NCBI RefSeq assembly: GCF_001905655.1
Contig: NZ_JMHT01000017.1
Location: 62,001 to 126,000 of the forward strand
Direction: 5' to 3'
Length of the DNA stretch: 64,000 nt
Source of the DNA: Mycobacterium sp. ST-F2
GTDB taxonomy: Bacteria > Actinomycetota > Actinomycetes > Mycobacteriales > Mycobacteriaceae
Position 1 is the stretch's first letter. The number at the start of each line of letters is the position of its first letter. The notes under the pieces were generated by a model, which saw nothing but the letters and a program-made list of their open reading frames with translations, did not search any database and had not been told where the DNA came from. A program made the position numbers and the translations under genes. Positions 7,633-17,634 of the stretch are shown one piece after another.

Positions 7633-9207
7633 ATGCGCACTTTCGGACGCACCATTCCCGCAGCCGTGGCCGTGATGCTGACAGTGCTGAGCACCGTTCT
7701 GCTGGGCGTGGTGTCGATGGTGACGGCCGCGTTCACGCTCGCCGCGACCGCGCTGATCGTCCCGGGCACCGGCACCCCGAACGCCAACGTCGTGACCGGG
7801 TACAAGGAGAACGCGACCGACTACTACATCGCACCGTTCAACCTCAACGGACAACTCCAACCGGTGTGCACCAGCACCAATGGCTGCACGCTGGCGGGTA
7901 TCAACTACCCGGCCCAGTTCTGGCCGATCCCGCTGCCCGGCTGGGGTGGCCTGTCCGGCGCCAAGTGGAACGACTCAACAGGTCAGGGCATCGCCAACCT
8001 GGATGCCACCCTGACGCCGCTACTGCAGACGGCAACGCCCGGGAATCCCGTCATCATCTTCGGCTACTCGCAGGGCGGCAACATCGTCAGCCGCGAGAAG
8101 GCCACCCTCAGCGGCCTCACCCAGGCCCAGAAGGACTCGCTGGCCTTCGTCATGATCGGCAACACCAACCGGCCCAACGGCGGCCTGTTCGAACGGCTGG
8201 CCTTCCTCGGCACCGTGCCGATCCTCGACGTCACCTTCGGCCTGCCGGCACCCACCAATACCGGTATCAAGACCACCGACATCGCGTTCGAGTACGACGG
8301 CGTGTCCGACTTCCCGCTGTACCCGATCAACCTGCTCGCCGACCTCAACGCGATCGCCGGATTCTGGTACACCCACGGCACCTACCTGGCGCCGAACGCC
8401 AACAGCGATCCCGGCGAGATCCCTGATCTCGAGTACACGCCCGAAGAGCTCGACGCTGCGTTGAAGGACCCGGCGAACCAGACCGTCTACGGTGACACCA
8501 CCTACATCACGATCCCGACCAAGACTCTGCCGCTGGTACGGCCGTTCCTGGAGTTCGGCGGCTTCACGCACACCAGCTTCATCGTCAAGCCCCTGGTCGA
8601 CCTGGTCTCCCCCGTGCTGCGCGTGCTCATCGACACCGGCTACGACCGCAGCCTCAGCCCGGGCGTGCCGGCGCCGTTCCGGTTGATCCCGCTGATCAAC
8701 CCGATCACGCTGACGGTGGACCTGGTCAAGGCCGCCGGCGAAGGCGTGAAGGCGGCGATCAGCGACATCACCGGCGGCAAGGTGCAGCTTCCGATCGCCG
8801 CGACCACCCCGGCCCCGGCGCCGACCACCGTCGCGGCCCTGACCGGGTCCAGCGCACCGAAGGCCGGGTCCGCCACCCCGACCGGCGACACCAAGCTTGC
8901 GCCCGTCACCACACCCAAGCTGTCAACGGATCCCAAGGACGCCGACACGAAGATTGCCGACGTCAAGGACAGCGACACCAAGACGACCGACCCGAAGGCC
9001 ACAGATCCCACCCCGGAAACCACCGATCCGAAACAGGACCCGAAGCCGGCCACCGACCCGACCACCAACCAGGGTCCGGCCAAGGACGGCCAGACCGGCG
9101 CCACCGACAAGATCAAGAAGCCGAAGAAAGTCAAGGCCCCCAAGACCCCCAAGCCCGCGAAGCCGGCCGCAGAGCAGGCCGACAAGCCGGCCAAGGCCGC
9201 CGCCTGA
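7633..9207 (+). CDS. Secreted PE-PPE-domain alpha/beta hydrolase with a long charged Pro/Lys/Asp tail
   Basis: This 524-residue protein starts at ATG 7633 behind a G-rich ribosome-binding site (GGGGGG). An N-terminal hydrophobic segment (PAAVAVMLTVLSTVLLGVV) acts as signal or anchor. A PE-PPE/cutinase-like hydrolase domain (about residues 40-330) follows, with the nucleophile elbow GYSQGG (Ser146) and the opening LIVPGTGTPN. This fold is found in mycobacterial esterases acting on lipids or acyl chains. There is no PE or PPE N-terminal domain. The last 150 residues or so are low-complexity, first Asp/Lys/Thr rich, then basic KPKKVKAPKTPKPAKPA, possibly for wall association. It converges on hflX with one base between stop codons. 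Confidence 0.85.
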   Translation: MRTFGRTIPAAVAVMLTVLSTVLLGVVSMVTAAFTLAATALIVPGTGTPNANVVTGYKENATDYYIAPFNLNGQLQPVCTSTNGCTLAGINYPAQFWPIPLPGWGGLSGAKWNDSTGQGIANLDATLTPLLQTATPGNPVIIFGYSQGGNIVSREKATLSGLTQAQKDSLAFVMIGNTNRPNGGLFERLAFLGTVPILDVTFGLPAPTNTGIKTTDIAFEYDGVSDFPLYPINLLADLNAIAGFWYTHGTYLAPNANSDPGEIPDLEYTPEELDAALKDPANQTVYGDTTYITIPTKTLPLVRPFLEFGGFTHTSFIVKPLVDLVSPVLRVLIDTGYDRSLSPGVPAPFRLIPLINPITLTVDLVKAAGEGVKAAISDITGGKVQLPIAATTPAPAPTTVAALTGSSAPKAGSATPTGDTKLAPVTTPKLSTDPKDADTKIADVKDSDTKTTDPKATDPTPETTDPKQDPKPATDPTTNQGPAKDGQTGATDKIKKPKKVKAPKTPKPAKPAAEQADKPAKAAA

Positions 9208-9208
9208 A

Positions 9209-10618
9209 CTAGGCGGTGACGAATTCGCCGAGGCTGGCAGCGAGCGCCATCGGCACCCAGCCTTTGATCCGCGTGCCCTCGGCGGTGTGATCGGTGGCCT
9301 CGATGCGGCCTTCGGCATGCACGCGGGCCACCAGGTCGCCCCGGTCGTAGGGAATGGTCACGTCGACGGCGGCATCGGTCGGTTCGACCAGTTCACACAT
9401 GCGCATCCGCAGCCGGTCCAGACCGTCGCCGGTGTGTGCCGAGACGAACACGGCGTCCGGCAGCGCCCGGCGCAGATGGGCCAGCGCCAGGTCGCCGGCG
9501 GCGTCGGTCTTGTTGACCACCAACAACTCTCGTGGTGCGGCGATGTCGTACTCGGCCACCACCTCGCCCACGACCTTGCGCACCGCGTTGATCTGCGCCA
9601 GCGGATCGGCGTCGGACCCGTCGACGACGTGGACCAGCAGGTCGGCGTCGACAACCTCCTCCAAGGTGGAGCGGAACGCCTCGACCAGCTGCGTCGGCAG
9701 GTGCCGCACGAACCCGACGGTGTCGGTCAGGGTGAAGGGCCGGCCGTCGTCCAACTGGCCGCGGCGCGTGGTCGGCTCGAGGGTGGCGAACAGCGCGTTC
9801 TGCACCAGCACGCCGGCCCCGGTGAGGGCATTGAGCAGGCTGGACTTGCCGGCGTTGGTGTAGCCGACGATCGCGATCGACGGGGTGTCGCTGGCCCGGC
9901 GGCTGTGCCGCTGGGTATCGCGAATCTTCTTCATGTCCTTGATCTCGCGGCGCAGCTTGGCCATGCGCTCGCGGATCCGCCGCCGGTCGGTCTCGATCTT
10001 GGTTTCACCGGGGCCACGGGTACCCACACCGCCACCGGCGCCGCCCGCGCGACCACCGGCCTGCCGGGACATCGACTCACCCCAACCGCGCAGCCGCGGC
10101 AGCATGTACTCCATCTGGGCCAGCGACACCTGGGCCTTGCCCTCGCGGCTGGTGGCGTGCTGGGCGAAGATGTCGAGGATCAGCGCGGTGCGGTCGATGA
10201 CCTTGACCTTGACCACCTTTTCCAGCGAGTTCAGCTGGGCCGGGCTCAGTTCGCCGTCGCAGATGACGGTGTCGGCACCGGTGGCGAGGACGATCTCGCG
10301 CAGTTCCAGGGCCTTGCCGGAACCGATGTAGGTCGAGGCGTCCGGCTTGTCGCGCCGCTGGATCAGGCCTTCGAGCACCTCGGAGCCCGCGGTCTCGGCG
10401 AGGGCGGCCAGTTCGGCGAGGCTGTTGTCGGCGTCGGCCGCCGATCCGTCGGTCCACACACCGACCAGCACCACGCGTTCGAGGCGAAGCTGGCGGTATT
10501 CGACTTCGGAGATGTCGGCCAGCTCGGTCGACAGACCGGCGACGCGGCGCAGTGCCGCACGGTCTTCGAGCGCGAGTTCACCGACGCTGGGTGTTTCGGG
10601 ATTGAAAGGTGACGTCAT
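9209..10618 (-). CDS. hflX: HflX, ribosome-associated GTPase
   Basis: This 469-residue GTPase splits or rescues stalled ribosomes in bacteria; in mycobacteria HflX has been linked to macrolide tolerance. The N-terminal HflX domain contains the glycine-rich loop GGRAGGAGGGVGTRGPGETK. The G domain has G1 GYTNAGKSSLLNAL (near residues 250-265), G3 DTVGFVRHLP and G4 NKTD. Start ATG 10616-10618 is 27 bp downstream of the dapF stop. It is the last gene of a run with the extradiol-like gene, miaA and dapF, as in Rv2728c-Rv2725c. Confidence 0.95.
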   Translation of the reverse strand: MTSPFNPETPSVGELALEDRAALRRVAGLSTELADISEVEYRQLRLERVVLVGVWTDGSAADADNSLAELAALAETAGSEVLEGLIQRRDKPDASTYIGSGKALELREIVLATGADTVICDGELSPAQLNSLEKVVKVKVIDRTALILDIFAQHATSREGKAQVSLAQMEYMLPRLRGWGESMSRQAGGRAGGAGGGVGTRGPGETKIETDRRRIRERMAKLRREIKDMKKIRDTQRHSRRASDTPSIAIVGYTNAGKSSLLNALTGAGVLVQNALFATLEPTTRRGQLDDGRPFTLTDTVGFVRHLPTQLVEAFRSTLEEVVDADLLVHVVDGSDADPLAQINAVRKVVGEVVAEYDIAAPRELLVVNKTDAAGDLALAHLRRALPDAVFVSAHTGDGLDRLRMRMCELVEPTDAAVDVTIPYDRGDLVARVHAEGRIEATDHTAEGTRIKGWVPMALAASLGEFVTA

Positions 10619-10645
10619 AGGTAGTTATCGATGGTGCCCGCAAAG

Positions 10646-11536
10646 TCAGCGGGACGCATCTGAATTTCCTTCGTTCTCATGCCACCATTCGGCGGCCAGC
10701 TCACCGTGGGCCAACAGCACCGACGGCCCGCGCAGGTAGCTGGTGGTCTCGGTGATGGTCACGCTGACCTCGCCACCAGGGATCACCACCCGCAGGCTGC
10801 CGGTGTCGACACCGGTGTGGTTCAGAGCTGCCAACGTGGCGGCGACGGTTCCGGTTCCGCAGGAACGGGTTTCGCCCACCCCACGCTCGTGCACCCGCAT
10901 CGCCACCATGCCCTCGGACGGCGCGGTCAGGATCTCGACATTGACGCCTTCGGGGAACTGGTCGGCGTCGAAGGACACCGGGGCGGCGACATCCAGTGCG
11001 TTGAGCCCGGCCACGTTCAACGACGGGTCGACGCAGGCCAGGTGCGGGTTGCCGACGTCGACCGCCAGGCCGGCGAAGGTGCGTCCGGCGACGACGGCCT
11101 TACCGTGCCCATACGAGCGGGCCTTGCCCATCTCGACGGTCACCTCGGCGTCGACGGCGCCGGCGCCGTGCAGCACCACCGGACGCGGCCCGGCCAGCGA
11201 GCCGACCACGAATTCGTCGCGGTGCTCGAGCCCCGACGCGCGCAGGTAATGCGCGAAGACGCGGACGCCGTTACCGCACATCTGCGCGATGGAGCCGTCG
11301 GCGTTGCGGTAGTCCATGTACCAGTCGTCGGCGGCGACACCGTCGGGCAGTTGATCGAAGACGCCGGCGCTCTGGGCGGCCCCGGCCTTCGTGACGCGCA
11401 GCACGCCGTCAGCTCCCAGTCCACGGCGCCGGTCGCACAGCGCAGAGATGACCGCGGGAGTCAGCGTCAGTTCGGCGTCGACATCGGGCAACACCACGAA
11501 GTCGTTCTGGGTGCCGTGCCCTTTGGAAAACCGCAC
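10646..11536 (-). CDS. dapF: DapF, diaminopimelate epimerase
   Basis: This 296-residue enzyme converts LL- to meso-diaminopimelate for lysine and peptidoglycan synthesis. Both catalytic cysteines are present: Cys87 in MCGNGVRV and Cys226 in ETRSCGTGT, the same positions as in the M. tuberculosis enzyme. The GTG start at 11534-11536 gives the family N-terminus [13 protein letters not shown]; the longer upstream frame is unrelated sequence inside miaA. It begins 4 nt after the miaA stop, implying translational coupling. Confidence 0.96.
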   Translation of the reverse strand: MRFSKGHGTQNDFVVLPDVDAELTLTPAVISALCDRRRGLGADGVLRVTKAGAAQSAGVFDQLPDGVAADDWYMDYRNADGSIAQMCGNGVRVFAHYLRASGLEHRDEFVVGSLAGPRPVVLHGAGAVDAEVTVEMGKARSYGHGKAVVAGRTFAGLAVDVGNPHLACVDPSLNVAGLNALDVAAPVSFDADQFPEGVNVEILTAPSEGMVAMRVHERGVGETRSCGTGTVAATLAALNHTGVDTGSLRVVIPGGEVSVTITETTSYLRGPSVLLAHGELAAEWWHENEGNSDASR

Positions 11537-11540
11537 ACTC

Positions 11541-12455
11541 TCAGGATACGTGGCGCCACCGACGGACCACGGCGGCCGCGTTCCCGTCAGCATCGCCCGC
11601 CAGCCAGGTGATCCGGTGATCGCGGCGGAACCAGGAGCGCTGCCGTCGCACGTAGCGGCGCGTGCCGATGAATGTCCGCTCCTGCGCCTCGGCCATCGCG
11701 GCCTCATCGCCGCCGGCCGCCAGCGCCTCGAGTACCTGCGAGTAGCCGAGTGCCCGGGCCGCCGTCGTCCCGTTGTGCAGGCCTCGGGCCTGCAGGGCCA
11801 CCACCTCGTCGACCAGCCCCGAGTCGAACATCAGGTCGGTGCGCCGCTGCAGCCGGTCATCGAGAATCTCTGTGTCCCAATCCAATCCGACGATGAGCGT
11901 GTCCCACCGCGGGGCGCCGATCTGCGGCGCCGAGGCCGCGAACGGCCTGCCGGTGAGTTCGACGACCTCCAGCGCCCGCACGATCCGGCGGCCGTCGGTG
12001 TTCAGGATCGACGCGGCGGCCTCGGGGTCGACCCGCGCCAGCTCGCCGTGCAGGGCCGTGACCCCGACCTCGGCCAGCCGCTCCTCCCAGCGGGCCCGGA
12101 CAGCCGGATCGGTCGCCGGGAACGACCACTCGTCGAGCAGCGACTGGATGTACATCATCGAGCCGCCGACGATCACCGGCACGGCGCCGCGCGCGGCGAT
12201 GGCCTCGACGTCGGCCGCCGCGGCCGCCTGGTAGTTCGCGACCGTGGCGGTCTCGGTGACATCCAGCACGTCGAGCTGGTGGTGCACGATGCCGCGCCGT
12301 TCGGGCACCGTCAGCTTGGCGGTGCCGATGTCCATGCCTCGGTAGAACTGCATCGCGTCGGCGTTCACGATCTCGCCGCCCAACTGTTCGGCGAGGTCCA
12401 GCGCCAGGGCCGATTTGCCCGTGCCCGTGGGGCCGACGACCGCGATGGGCCTCAC
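11541..12455 (-). CDS. miaA: MiaA, tRNA dimethylallyltransferase
   Basis: This 304-residue enzyme transfers a dimethylallyl group to A37 of tRNAs reading UNN codons; MiaB, also in the window, then methylthiolates the same base. The P-loop is GPTGTGKS (residues 8-15). The [17 protein letters not shown] segment and the C-terminal [15 protein letters not shown] signature are clear. The GTG start at 12453-12455 overlaps the upstream stop codon as GTGA. The call rests on near-colinear identity with Rv2727c. Confidence 0.96.
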   Translation of the reverse strand: MRPIAVVGPTGTGKSALALDLAEQLGGEIVNADAMQFYRGMDIGTAKLTVPERRGIVHHQLDVLDVTETATVANYQAAAAADVEAIAARGAVPVIVGGSMMYIQSLLDEWSFPATDPAVRARWEERLAEVGVTALHGELARVDPEAAASILNTDGRRIVRALEVVELTGRPFAASAPQIGAPRWDTLIVGLDWDTEILDDRLQRRTDLMFDSGLVDEVVALQARGLHNGTTAARALGYSQVLEALAAGGDEAAMAEAQERTFIGTRRYVRRQRSWFRRDHRITWLAGDADGNAAAVVRRWRHVS

Positions 12456-13135
12456 TGCGGGGTCCAGGTGCCGACGAAGTAGCCGACACCGTAGGGCGCG
12501 CCGCGGTACAACTCGGTCGCCTTCGGGTCGGGTCCGGCCAGCCCGGCCAGCACCTGGTAGGCGACGCGGCCCAGCACGCCGGACAGATCGGCGATGGCGG
12601 CGACGTCGCCGGCGGCGAGCGCGTCGTCCCACTGTGCTTGTCGCGCAACGGAATCCGGGTCGAAGCCGCCGGGCGCCGCTGCCGTCAGGGTGTTCGCGCC
12701 GTCGGCGATCACCAGCGCACCCACCGGTTCAGTGGCCGCGTCGAGCTCGGTGCGCAGGGCACGACCGTTCTCCACTGCCGCGTCCGGCACCAGGTCATCG
12801 GCGAAAACCCGTACGTCGACGGTCGCGTCCGGATTCGCGGTCCCCCGCAGCCAGCCGGCGATCAGCGCGCACAACGGCAGCGGCTCCACGGTGCCGGTCG
12901 TGCCGGGCGCGAACGTCACCCGGACGTCCGCGCCGTAACCGGCGAACGTACCGACCGCGCCGGCGGCCACCCGACCGTCGTGCGACCCGACTCCGATCGC
13001 GACCCACCGGGACGGCAGGACCTGCGCCGCGCCGCGCACGGCAGTGGTCAGCTCGGCCAGTTCCGCAGCAGCTCCGGAGGCCAGTTCAGGCACCAGAACG
13101 GGGGCCGACGGGACGATGGCGATCGCGCTGAGCAC
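12452..13135 (-). CDS. Class III extradiol dioxygenase-like protein (Rv2728c homologue)
   Basis: This 227-residue protein starts with GTG 13133-13135 and [18 protein letters not shown]. Its length, N-terminus and position upstream of miaA match Rv2728c-type proteins, which share the fold of the class III extradiol dioxygenase LigB subunit. I see no clear metal-binding histidines, so enzymatic activity is uncertain. It is the first gene of the miaA-dapF-hflX run and is divergent from the DUF349 gene. Confidence 0.8.
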   Translation of the reverse strand: MLSAIAIVPSAPVLVPELASGAAAELAELTTAVRGAAQVLPSRWVAIGVGSHDGRVAAGAVGTFAGYGADVRVTFAPGTTGTVEPLPLCALIAGWLRGTANPDATVDVRVFADDLVPDAAVENGRALRTELDAATEPVGALVIADGANTLTAAAPGGFDPDSVARQAQWDDALAAGDVAAIADLSGVLGRVAYQVLAGLAGPDPKATELYRGAPYGVGYFVGTWTPQ

Positions 13136-13238
13136 GCGTCCACGCTAACGAGTCCGGCAAACGCCTGCGCAGACGGCGGGTCGACCTGTTTGAATAGCGT
13201 GCGAGTACCAGATGACGGCGCCGCGTCGCGCGGCAGAA

Positions 13239-13255
13239 GCGTGGGTCACCCACGC
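13239..13255. repeat. 17-bp palindrome in the leader of the DUF349 gene
   Basis: GCGTGGGT-C-ACCCACGC has 8-bp perfect arms around one base. It lies about 20 bp upstream of the DUF349 start and about 40 bp downstream of a possible -10 (TAGCGT, 13195-13200). It could be an operator or a small leader hairpin. Confidence 0.5.
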
Positions 13256-13275
13256 GCGGGCATGAGGAGCACGAG

Positions 13276-14604
13276 ATGACCACCACCGAACCCGGCAACA
13301 CCCCGAAACCGACTCCTCGGCCCGGTCCCCCGCGCCCCGGCCCCAAGCCGAGCGCCATCCCGCACCATCCCCCGGCCCCGCCTGTGGCCGCGCCCCCGAC
13401 GTGCGATCCGCACCGGTTCGGCCGCGTCGACGACGACGGCACCGTGTGGCTGATCACCAGCGCCGGAGAGCGCAAGATCGCGTCGTGGCAGGCGGGCGAC
13501 GCCGAGGCCGCGTACGCCCACTTCGGCCGCCGATACGACGATCTGAGCACCGAGGTCGCGCTGCTGGAGCACCGGCTGGGCAGCGGCAGCGGCGACGCCC
13601 GCAAGATCAAGTCGGCCGCCGCGACGCTGCTGGAATCGCTTCCGGAGGCCTCGGTACTGGGCGATGTCGACGCCCTGACCACCCGGCTGACCACCATCGT
13701 CGAACAGGCCGGCGCCAGCGCGCAGGAGGAGCGGGCCAAGCGCGACGAGCACCGGGCAGCGCAGACCGCCCGCAAGGAAGCCCTGGCCGCGGAGGCCGAG
13801 GAGATCGGCGCCAACTCGACGCAGTGGAAGGCCGGCGGCGACCGGCTGCGGGCCATCCTCGACGAGTGGCGGACCATCACCGGCCTGGACCGCAAGGTCG
13901 ACGACGCCTTGTGGAAGCGCTATTCGGCGGCCCGCGAGGCCTTCAACCGGCGCCGCGGCTCGCACTTCGCCGAGCTCGATCGCGAGCGGGTCGGCGTGCG
14001 GCAGGCCAAGGAGGCCCTGTGTGAACGCGCCGAGGCGCTGTCGGGCTCCACGGACTGGGGCGCGACGGCGTCGACGTTCCGCGATCTGCTGACAGAGTGG
14101 AAGGCCGCCGGCCGCGCCGCCAAGGACGTCGACGACGCGCTGTGGAAGCGGTTCAAGGCCGCCCAGGACACGTTCTTCGCTGCCCGCAACGCGGTCAACG
14201 CCGAGAAGGACGCCGAGTTCAACGCGAACGCCGACGCCAAGGCCGAGCTGCTGGCGGAGGCCGAGAAGATCGACATCAGCGATGTCGACGCGGCACGTGC
14301 CGCGTTCCGGGCCATCGGCGACAAGTGGGACGCCATCGGCAAGGCGTCGCGCGACCGCGCCCCGGAACTGGAGCGCCGGCTGCGGGTCGTCGAGAAGAAG
14401 ATTCGCGATGCCGCACAGAGCGGCTGGAGCGACCCGGAGGCGCAGGCCCGGGCCGACCAGTTCCGCGAGCGGGCCGAGCAGTTCGAGCGTCAGGCCGAAA
14501 AGGCCGAGGCCGCGGGTAAGGCCAAGGACGCCGAGAAGGCGCGCGCCAGCGCGGCGCAGTGGCGTGAGTGGGCCGACGCGGCTTCCGCCGCGATCAAGAA
14601 GTAG
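13276..14604 (+). CDS. DUF349 coiled-coil protein (Rv2731 homologue)
   Basis: This 442-residue protein has a Pro-rich N-terminus ([17 protein letters not shown]) and then repeated DUF349 helical units, recognisable as [26 protein letters not shown] and an earlier [24 protein letters not shown]. It ends in a long Ala/Glu/Lys coiled coil. The family is widespread in actinobacteria and of unknown function. ATG 13276 has AGGAG 9 nt upstream. The 3' end overlaps the convergent membrane-protein gene by 11 bp. Confidence 0.9.
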   Translation: MTTTEPGNTPKPTPRPGPPRPGPKPSAIPHHPPAPPVAAPPTCDPHRFGRVDDDGTVWLITSAGERKIASWQAGDAEAAYAHFGRRYDDLSTEVALLEHRLGSGSGDARKIKSAAATLLESLPEASVLGDVDALTTRLTTIVEQAGASAQEERAKRDEHRAAQTARKEALAAEAEEIGANSTQWKAGGDRLRAILDEWRTITGLDRKVDDALWKRYSAAREAFNRRRGSHFAELDRERVGVRQAKEALCERAEALSGSTDWGATASTFRDLLTEWKAAGRAAKDVDDALWKRFKAAQDTFFAARNAVNAEKDAEFNANADAKAELLAEAEKIDISDVDAARAAFRAIGDKWDAIGKASRDRAPELERRLRVVEKKIRDAAQSGWSDPEAQARADQFRERAEQFERQAEKAEAAGKAKDAEKARASAAQWREWADAASAAIKK

Positions 14605-15193
14605 GTTCGTCCGGTCCGTCGAGCAGCCCGCGCTTCTGCTGCTCGGCGGTCGACTCGCGGCGCTGTGCCTCGGCGGCCAGCTGCACCGCGGTGCGTGACC
14701 ACACCACGCGGGCCCAGTGGAACGTCAGCAGGATGACGGCGATCCAGGCCAGGTAGAGCCCGAATCCGGGGCCCGGGTACGGCTTGACGACGGTGTTGCG
14801 CGACCAGATGGCGAGCATGCCGAGGAAGCACGACACGGCGGAGCCGGCCAGCGCGATCCAGGCCAGGCCCCAGCGGCGGGTCAGCAGCGCCAGCATCGAG
14901 AAGCCGACGCTGAACACCAGGATCAGCCACACGAACACCCGCGACGGCAGCAGGATCTTCGCGTCGAGCGCGACCTGGTCGCCGAGCAGCACGTCGAAGC
15001 CCTTGACGGCGCCGGTGTGCGGCAACACGAACGACAGCAGGATCACGAAGACGCAGATCGCCACGACCATGGCGCGGCCGCCCGGGTCGATCTCCCGGGC
15101 GATGCGCTGCTCCGCGGCATCGATGTCGCCCTTGAATTCCTCGAATTCGCCGTTCGAGCCGCCGGTCGGCTGTTCGGGCTTGGTGTCGTTCAT
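14594..15193 (-). CDS. Integral membrane protein (Rv2732c homologue)
   Basis: This 199-residue protein has a hydrophilic N-terminus ([20 protein letters not shown]) and four hydrophobic segments ([69 protein letters not shown]). A charged tail follows. ATG 15191-15193 overlaps the miaB stop as ATGA; an ATG nine bases upstream is possible but too close to its ribosome-binding site. It is co-transcribed with miaB, as in M. tuberculosis. Function is unknown. Confidence 0.85.
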   Translation of the reverse strand: MNDTKPEQPTGGSNGEFEEFKGDIDAAEQRIAREIDPGGRAMVVAICVFVILLSFVLPHTGAVKGFDVLLGDQVALDAKILLPSRVFVWLILVFSVGFSMLALLTRRWGLAWIALAGSAVSCFLGMLAIWSRNTVVKPYPGPGFGLYLAWIAVILLTFHWARVVWSRTAVQLAAEAQRRESTAEQQKRGLLDGPDEPTS

Positions 15194-16764
15194 CGTGAAC
15201 ATCCCTGCTCTACGGGCGTGACGGGCGGCGCGCCGATCTGCGGCATGCCCAGGCCTACGCCGGTGGTGGGTTTGCGGCCCGCGGCGTGCGCGTCACCCGC
15301 GCGGGTGCGGCGGTGGCTGATGATCGGCGTGTCGGCGATCAGGTGGTGCGGCGCCGCACCGGTGACGGTCGTGGTGACGATGTCGCCCGGGCGGATGTCG
15401 GCGTCACCCGGGGCGAAGTGCACCAGCCGGCCGTCACGCGCGCGGCCCGACATCCTCTCGGTGGCCGAATCCTTGCGGCCTTCGCCGGTGGCCACCAGCA
15501 GCTCGACCTCGCGGCCGACCTGGGCCAGGTTCTCCTCCCATGAGATGCGCTCCTGCAGCTCGATGAGTCGCATATAACGTTCGGAGACAACCTCTTTCGG
15601 GAGTTGGTCCGGCAGCTCGGCGGCCGGCGTACCCGGCCGCTTGGAGTACTGGAAGGTGAAGGCGCTGGAGAACCGGGCACGTTCGACGACGTCGAGGGTG
15701 GCCTGGAAGTCCTCTTCGGTCTCCCCCGGGAACCCGACGATGATGTCGGTGGTGATGGCCGCGTGCGGGATGGCGGCGCGCACCCGCTCGATGATGCCGA
15801 GGTACTTCTCGGCCCGGTAGGACCGGCGCATCTCCTTGAGGATGCGGTCGGACCCCGACTGCAGCGGCATGTGCAGCGTCGGGCAGACGTTCGGGGTGGC
15901 CGCCATGGCTTCGATGACGTCGTCGGTGAACTCGGCGGGGTGCGGCGACGTGAACCGGACCCGCTCGAGGCCCTCGATGTCGCCGCAGGCGCGCAGCAGT
16001 TTGGCGAACGCGCCGCGATCGCGCTCGATGTCGGTCCAGGCATCCGGGTTCTCGCGGAGTCGTTCGTCCTGCGAGAACGAGACGCCGTACGCGTTGACGT
16101 TCTGGCCCAGCAGCGTGATCTCCAGGACGCCCTGGTCCACGAGGGATTGCACCTCGGCAAGGATGTCGCCCGGACGCCGGTCGACCTCCTTGCCGCGCAG
16201 CGACGGCACGATGCAGAACGTGCAGGTGTTGTTGCAGCCCACCGAGATGGAAACCCAAGCGGCATAAGAGGATTCACGCGTGGCCGGCAGGGCCGAGGGG
16301 AATTCCTGCAGGGCCTCGACGATCTCGACCTGAGCCTCGCGGTTGTGCCGGGCCCGCTCCAGCAGCACCGGCAGCGAGCCGATGTTGTGCGTACCGAACA
16401 CCACGTCGACCCACGGCGCCTTGCTCAGGACCGTGTCGCGGTCCTTCTGCGCCAGGCAGCCGCCGACGGCGATCTGCATGTTCGGATCGGCTTCCTTGCG
16501 CGGCGCGAGGTGGCTGATGTTGCCGTACAGCTTGTTGTCGGCGTTCTCCCGGACCGCGCAGGTGTTGAAGACCACGACGTCGGCGTCGGCGCCGTCGTCG
16601 GCGCGCCGGTAGCCGGCGTCTTCCAGCAGGCCGGCGAGCCGCTCGGAGTCGTGGACGTTCATCTGGCACCCGTAGGTGCGGACCTGGTAGGTACGCCCCG
16701 CGCCGGAACCCGTAGCGGCCTCCGTGACGTCAGCTTCCACGTCTGGAGTCGCTGTCGAAATCAC
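15190..16764 (-). CDS. miaB: MiaB, tRNA-2-methylthio-N6-dimethylallyladenosine synthase
   Basis: This radical-SAM methylthiotransferase of about 524 residues modifies i6A37 made by MiaA. The N-terminal domain holds three cluster cysteines (Cys33 in YGCQMNV, Cys69 in NTCAVRE, Cys103 in GGCLAQ). The radical-SAM motif is CNNTCTFC (Cys177, 181, 184). A C-terminal TRAM domain follows ([14 protein letters not shown]). The GTG start at 16762-16764 is 23 nt after a TATAAA on the minus strand. The reading frame stays open another 522 bp upstream, but that part overlaps the ABC ATPase and is unlike MiaB. Confidence 0.95.
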   Translation of the reverse strand: MISTATPDVEADVTEAATGSGAGRTYQVRTYGCQMNVHDSERLAGLLEDAGYRRADDGADADVVVFNTCAVRENADNKLYGNISHLAPRKEADPNMQIAVGGCLAQKDRDTVLSKAPWVDVVFGTHNIGSLPVLLERARHNREAQVEIVEALQEFPSALPATRESSYAAWVSISVGCNNTCTFCIVPSLRGKEVDRRPGDILAEVQSLVDQGVLEITLLGQNVNAYGVSFSQDERLRENPDAWTDIERDRGAFAKLLRACGDIEGLERVRFTSPHPAEFTDDVIEAMAATPNVCPTLHMPLQSGSDRILKEMRRSYRAEKYLGIIERVRAAIPHAAITTDIIVGFPGETEEDFQATLDVVERARFSSAFTFQYSKRPGTPAAELPDQLPKEVVSERYMRLIELQERISWEENLAQVGREVELLVATGEGRKDSATERMSGRARDGRLVHFAPGDADIRPGDIVTTTVTGAAPHHLIADTPIISHRRTRAGDAHAAGRKPTTGVGLGMPQIGAPPVTPVEQGCSR

Positions 16765-16870
16765 GTGCCAATCGTACGGGCGGCGCGTTTTATACCAAAT
16801 TTGCCGAAGGGATTCCGGTTTTCTGTGAGAGATCCGCGCGTCGGGGCTTACCTGGGTAGGGTCTGTGAGC

Positions 16871-17632
16871 ATGGTCACCGGCGAGCCGTCACCTGCCACC
16901 CCGATGATCTCGGTCAAGGGGGTCAACAAGCACTTCGGTGCACTGCATGTGCTGAAGGACATCAATCTCGAAGTGCCCCGCGGACAAGTGGTGGTGCTGC
17001 TCGGGCCCTCGGGTTCGGGCAAGTCGACCTTGTGTCGCACCATCAATCGGCTGGAGACCATCGACTCCGGCTCGATCCACATCGACGGTGAGCTGCTGCC
17101 CGAAGAGGGCCGCAAGCTCGCCACGCTGCGGTCCGAGGTCGGCATGGTGTTCCAGTCCTTCAACCTGTTCGCGCACAAGACAATTCTCGACAACGTCACC
17201 CTGGCGCCGATGAAGGTGCGGGGGAAGAACAAGGACGAAGCCCGCAAGAAGGGGCTCGAACTGCTGGAGCGGGTCGGGGTCGCCAATCAGGCCGACAAGT
17301 ACCCGGCGCAGCTGTCGGGCGGTCAGCAGCAGCGCGTCGCGATCGCCCGGTCCCTGGCCATGGGCCCTAAGGTCATGCTGTTCGACGAGCCCACCAGCGC
17401 ACTGGACCCCGAGATGGTCAACGAGGTGCTGTCGGTGATGACGTCCCTGGCGACCGACGGCATGACCATGATCGTGGTGACGCACGAGATGGGCTTCGCC
17501 CGCCGGGCGTCCAACCGGGTGGTCTTCATGGCCGACGGCACCATCGTCGAGGACGCCGAGCCCGACGAGTTCTTCACCGCCCCGAAGTCCAACCGCGCCC
17601 GGGACTTCCTGGGCAAGATCCTGGACCACTGA
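16871..17632 (+). CDS. gluA: Polar amino-acid (glutamate-type) ABC transporter ATPase
   Basis: This cytoplasmic ATPase of about 253 residues belongs to the GlnQ/GluA family. It has Walker [10 protein letters not shown] (about 45-53), the signature LSGGQQQR, Walker [15 protein letters not shown] and the switch His in [12 protein letters not shown] 16871 follows a TAGGGT (16857-16862) by 8 nt, consistent with a leaderless start; a GTG two codons upstream at 16865 is an alternative. The fused binding protein/permease follows after 2 bp, so this is one operon with three transport genes. The ATPase-binding protein-permease-permease order resembles corynebacterial gluABCD. Glutamate as substrate is inferred. 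Confidence 0.92.
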   Translation: MVTGEPSPATPMISVKGVNKHFGALHVLKDINLEVPRGQVVVLLGPSGSGKSTLCRTINRLETIDSGSIHIDGELLPEEGRKLATLRSEVGMVFQSFNLFAHKTILDNVTLAPMKVRGKNKDEARKKGLELLERVGVANQADKYPAQLSGGQQQRVAIARSLAMGPKVMLFDEPTSALDPEMVNEVLSVMTSLATDGMTMIVVTHEMGFARRASNRVVFMADGTIVEDAEPDEFFTAPKSNRARDFLGKILDH

Positions 17633-17634
17633 TC

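Noticed and set aside
16765..17286. Extension of miaB upstream by 174 codons
   Set aside because: The extra part overlaps the opposite-strand ABC ATPase and is not MiaB-like; a TATAAA and a GTG give the family-sized protein.
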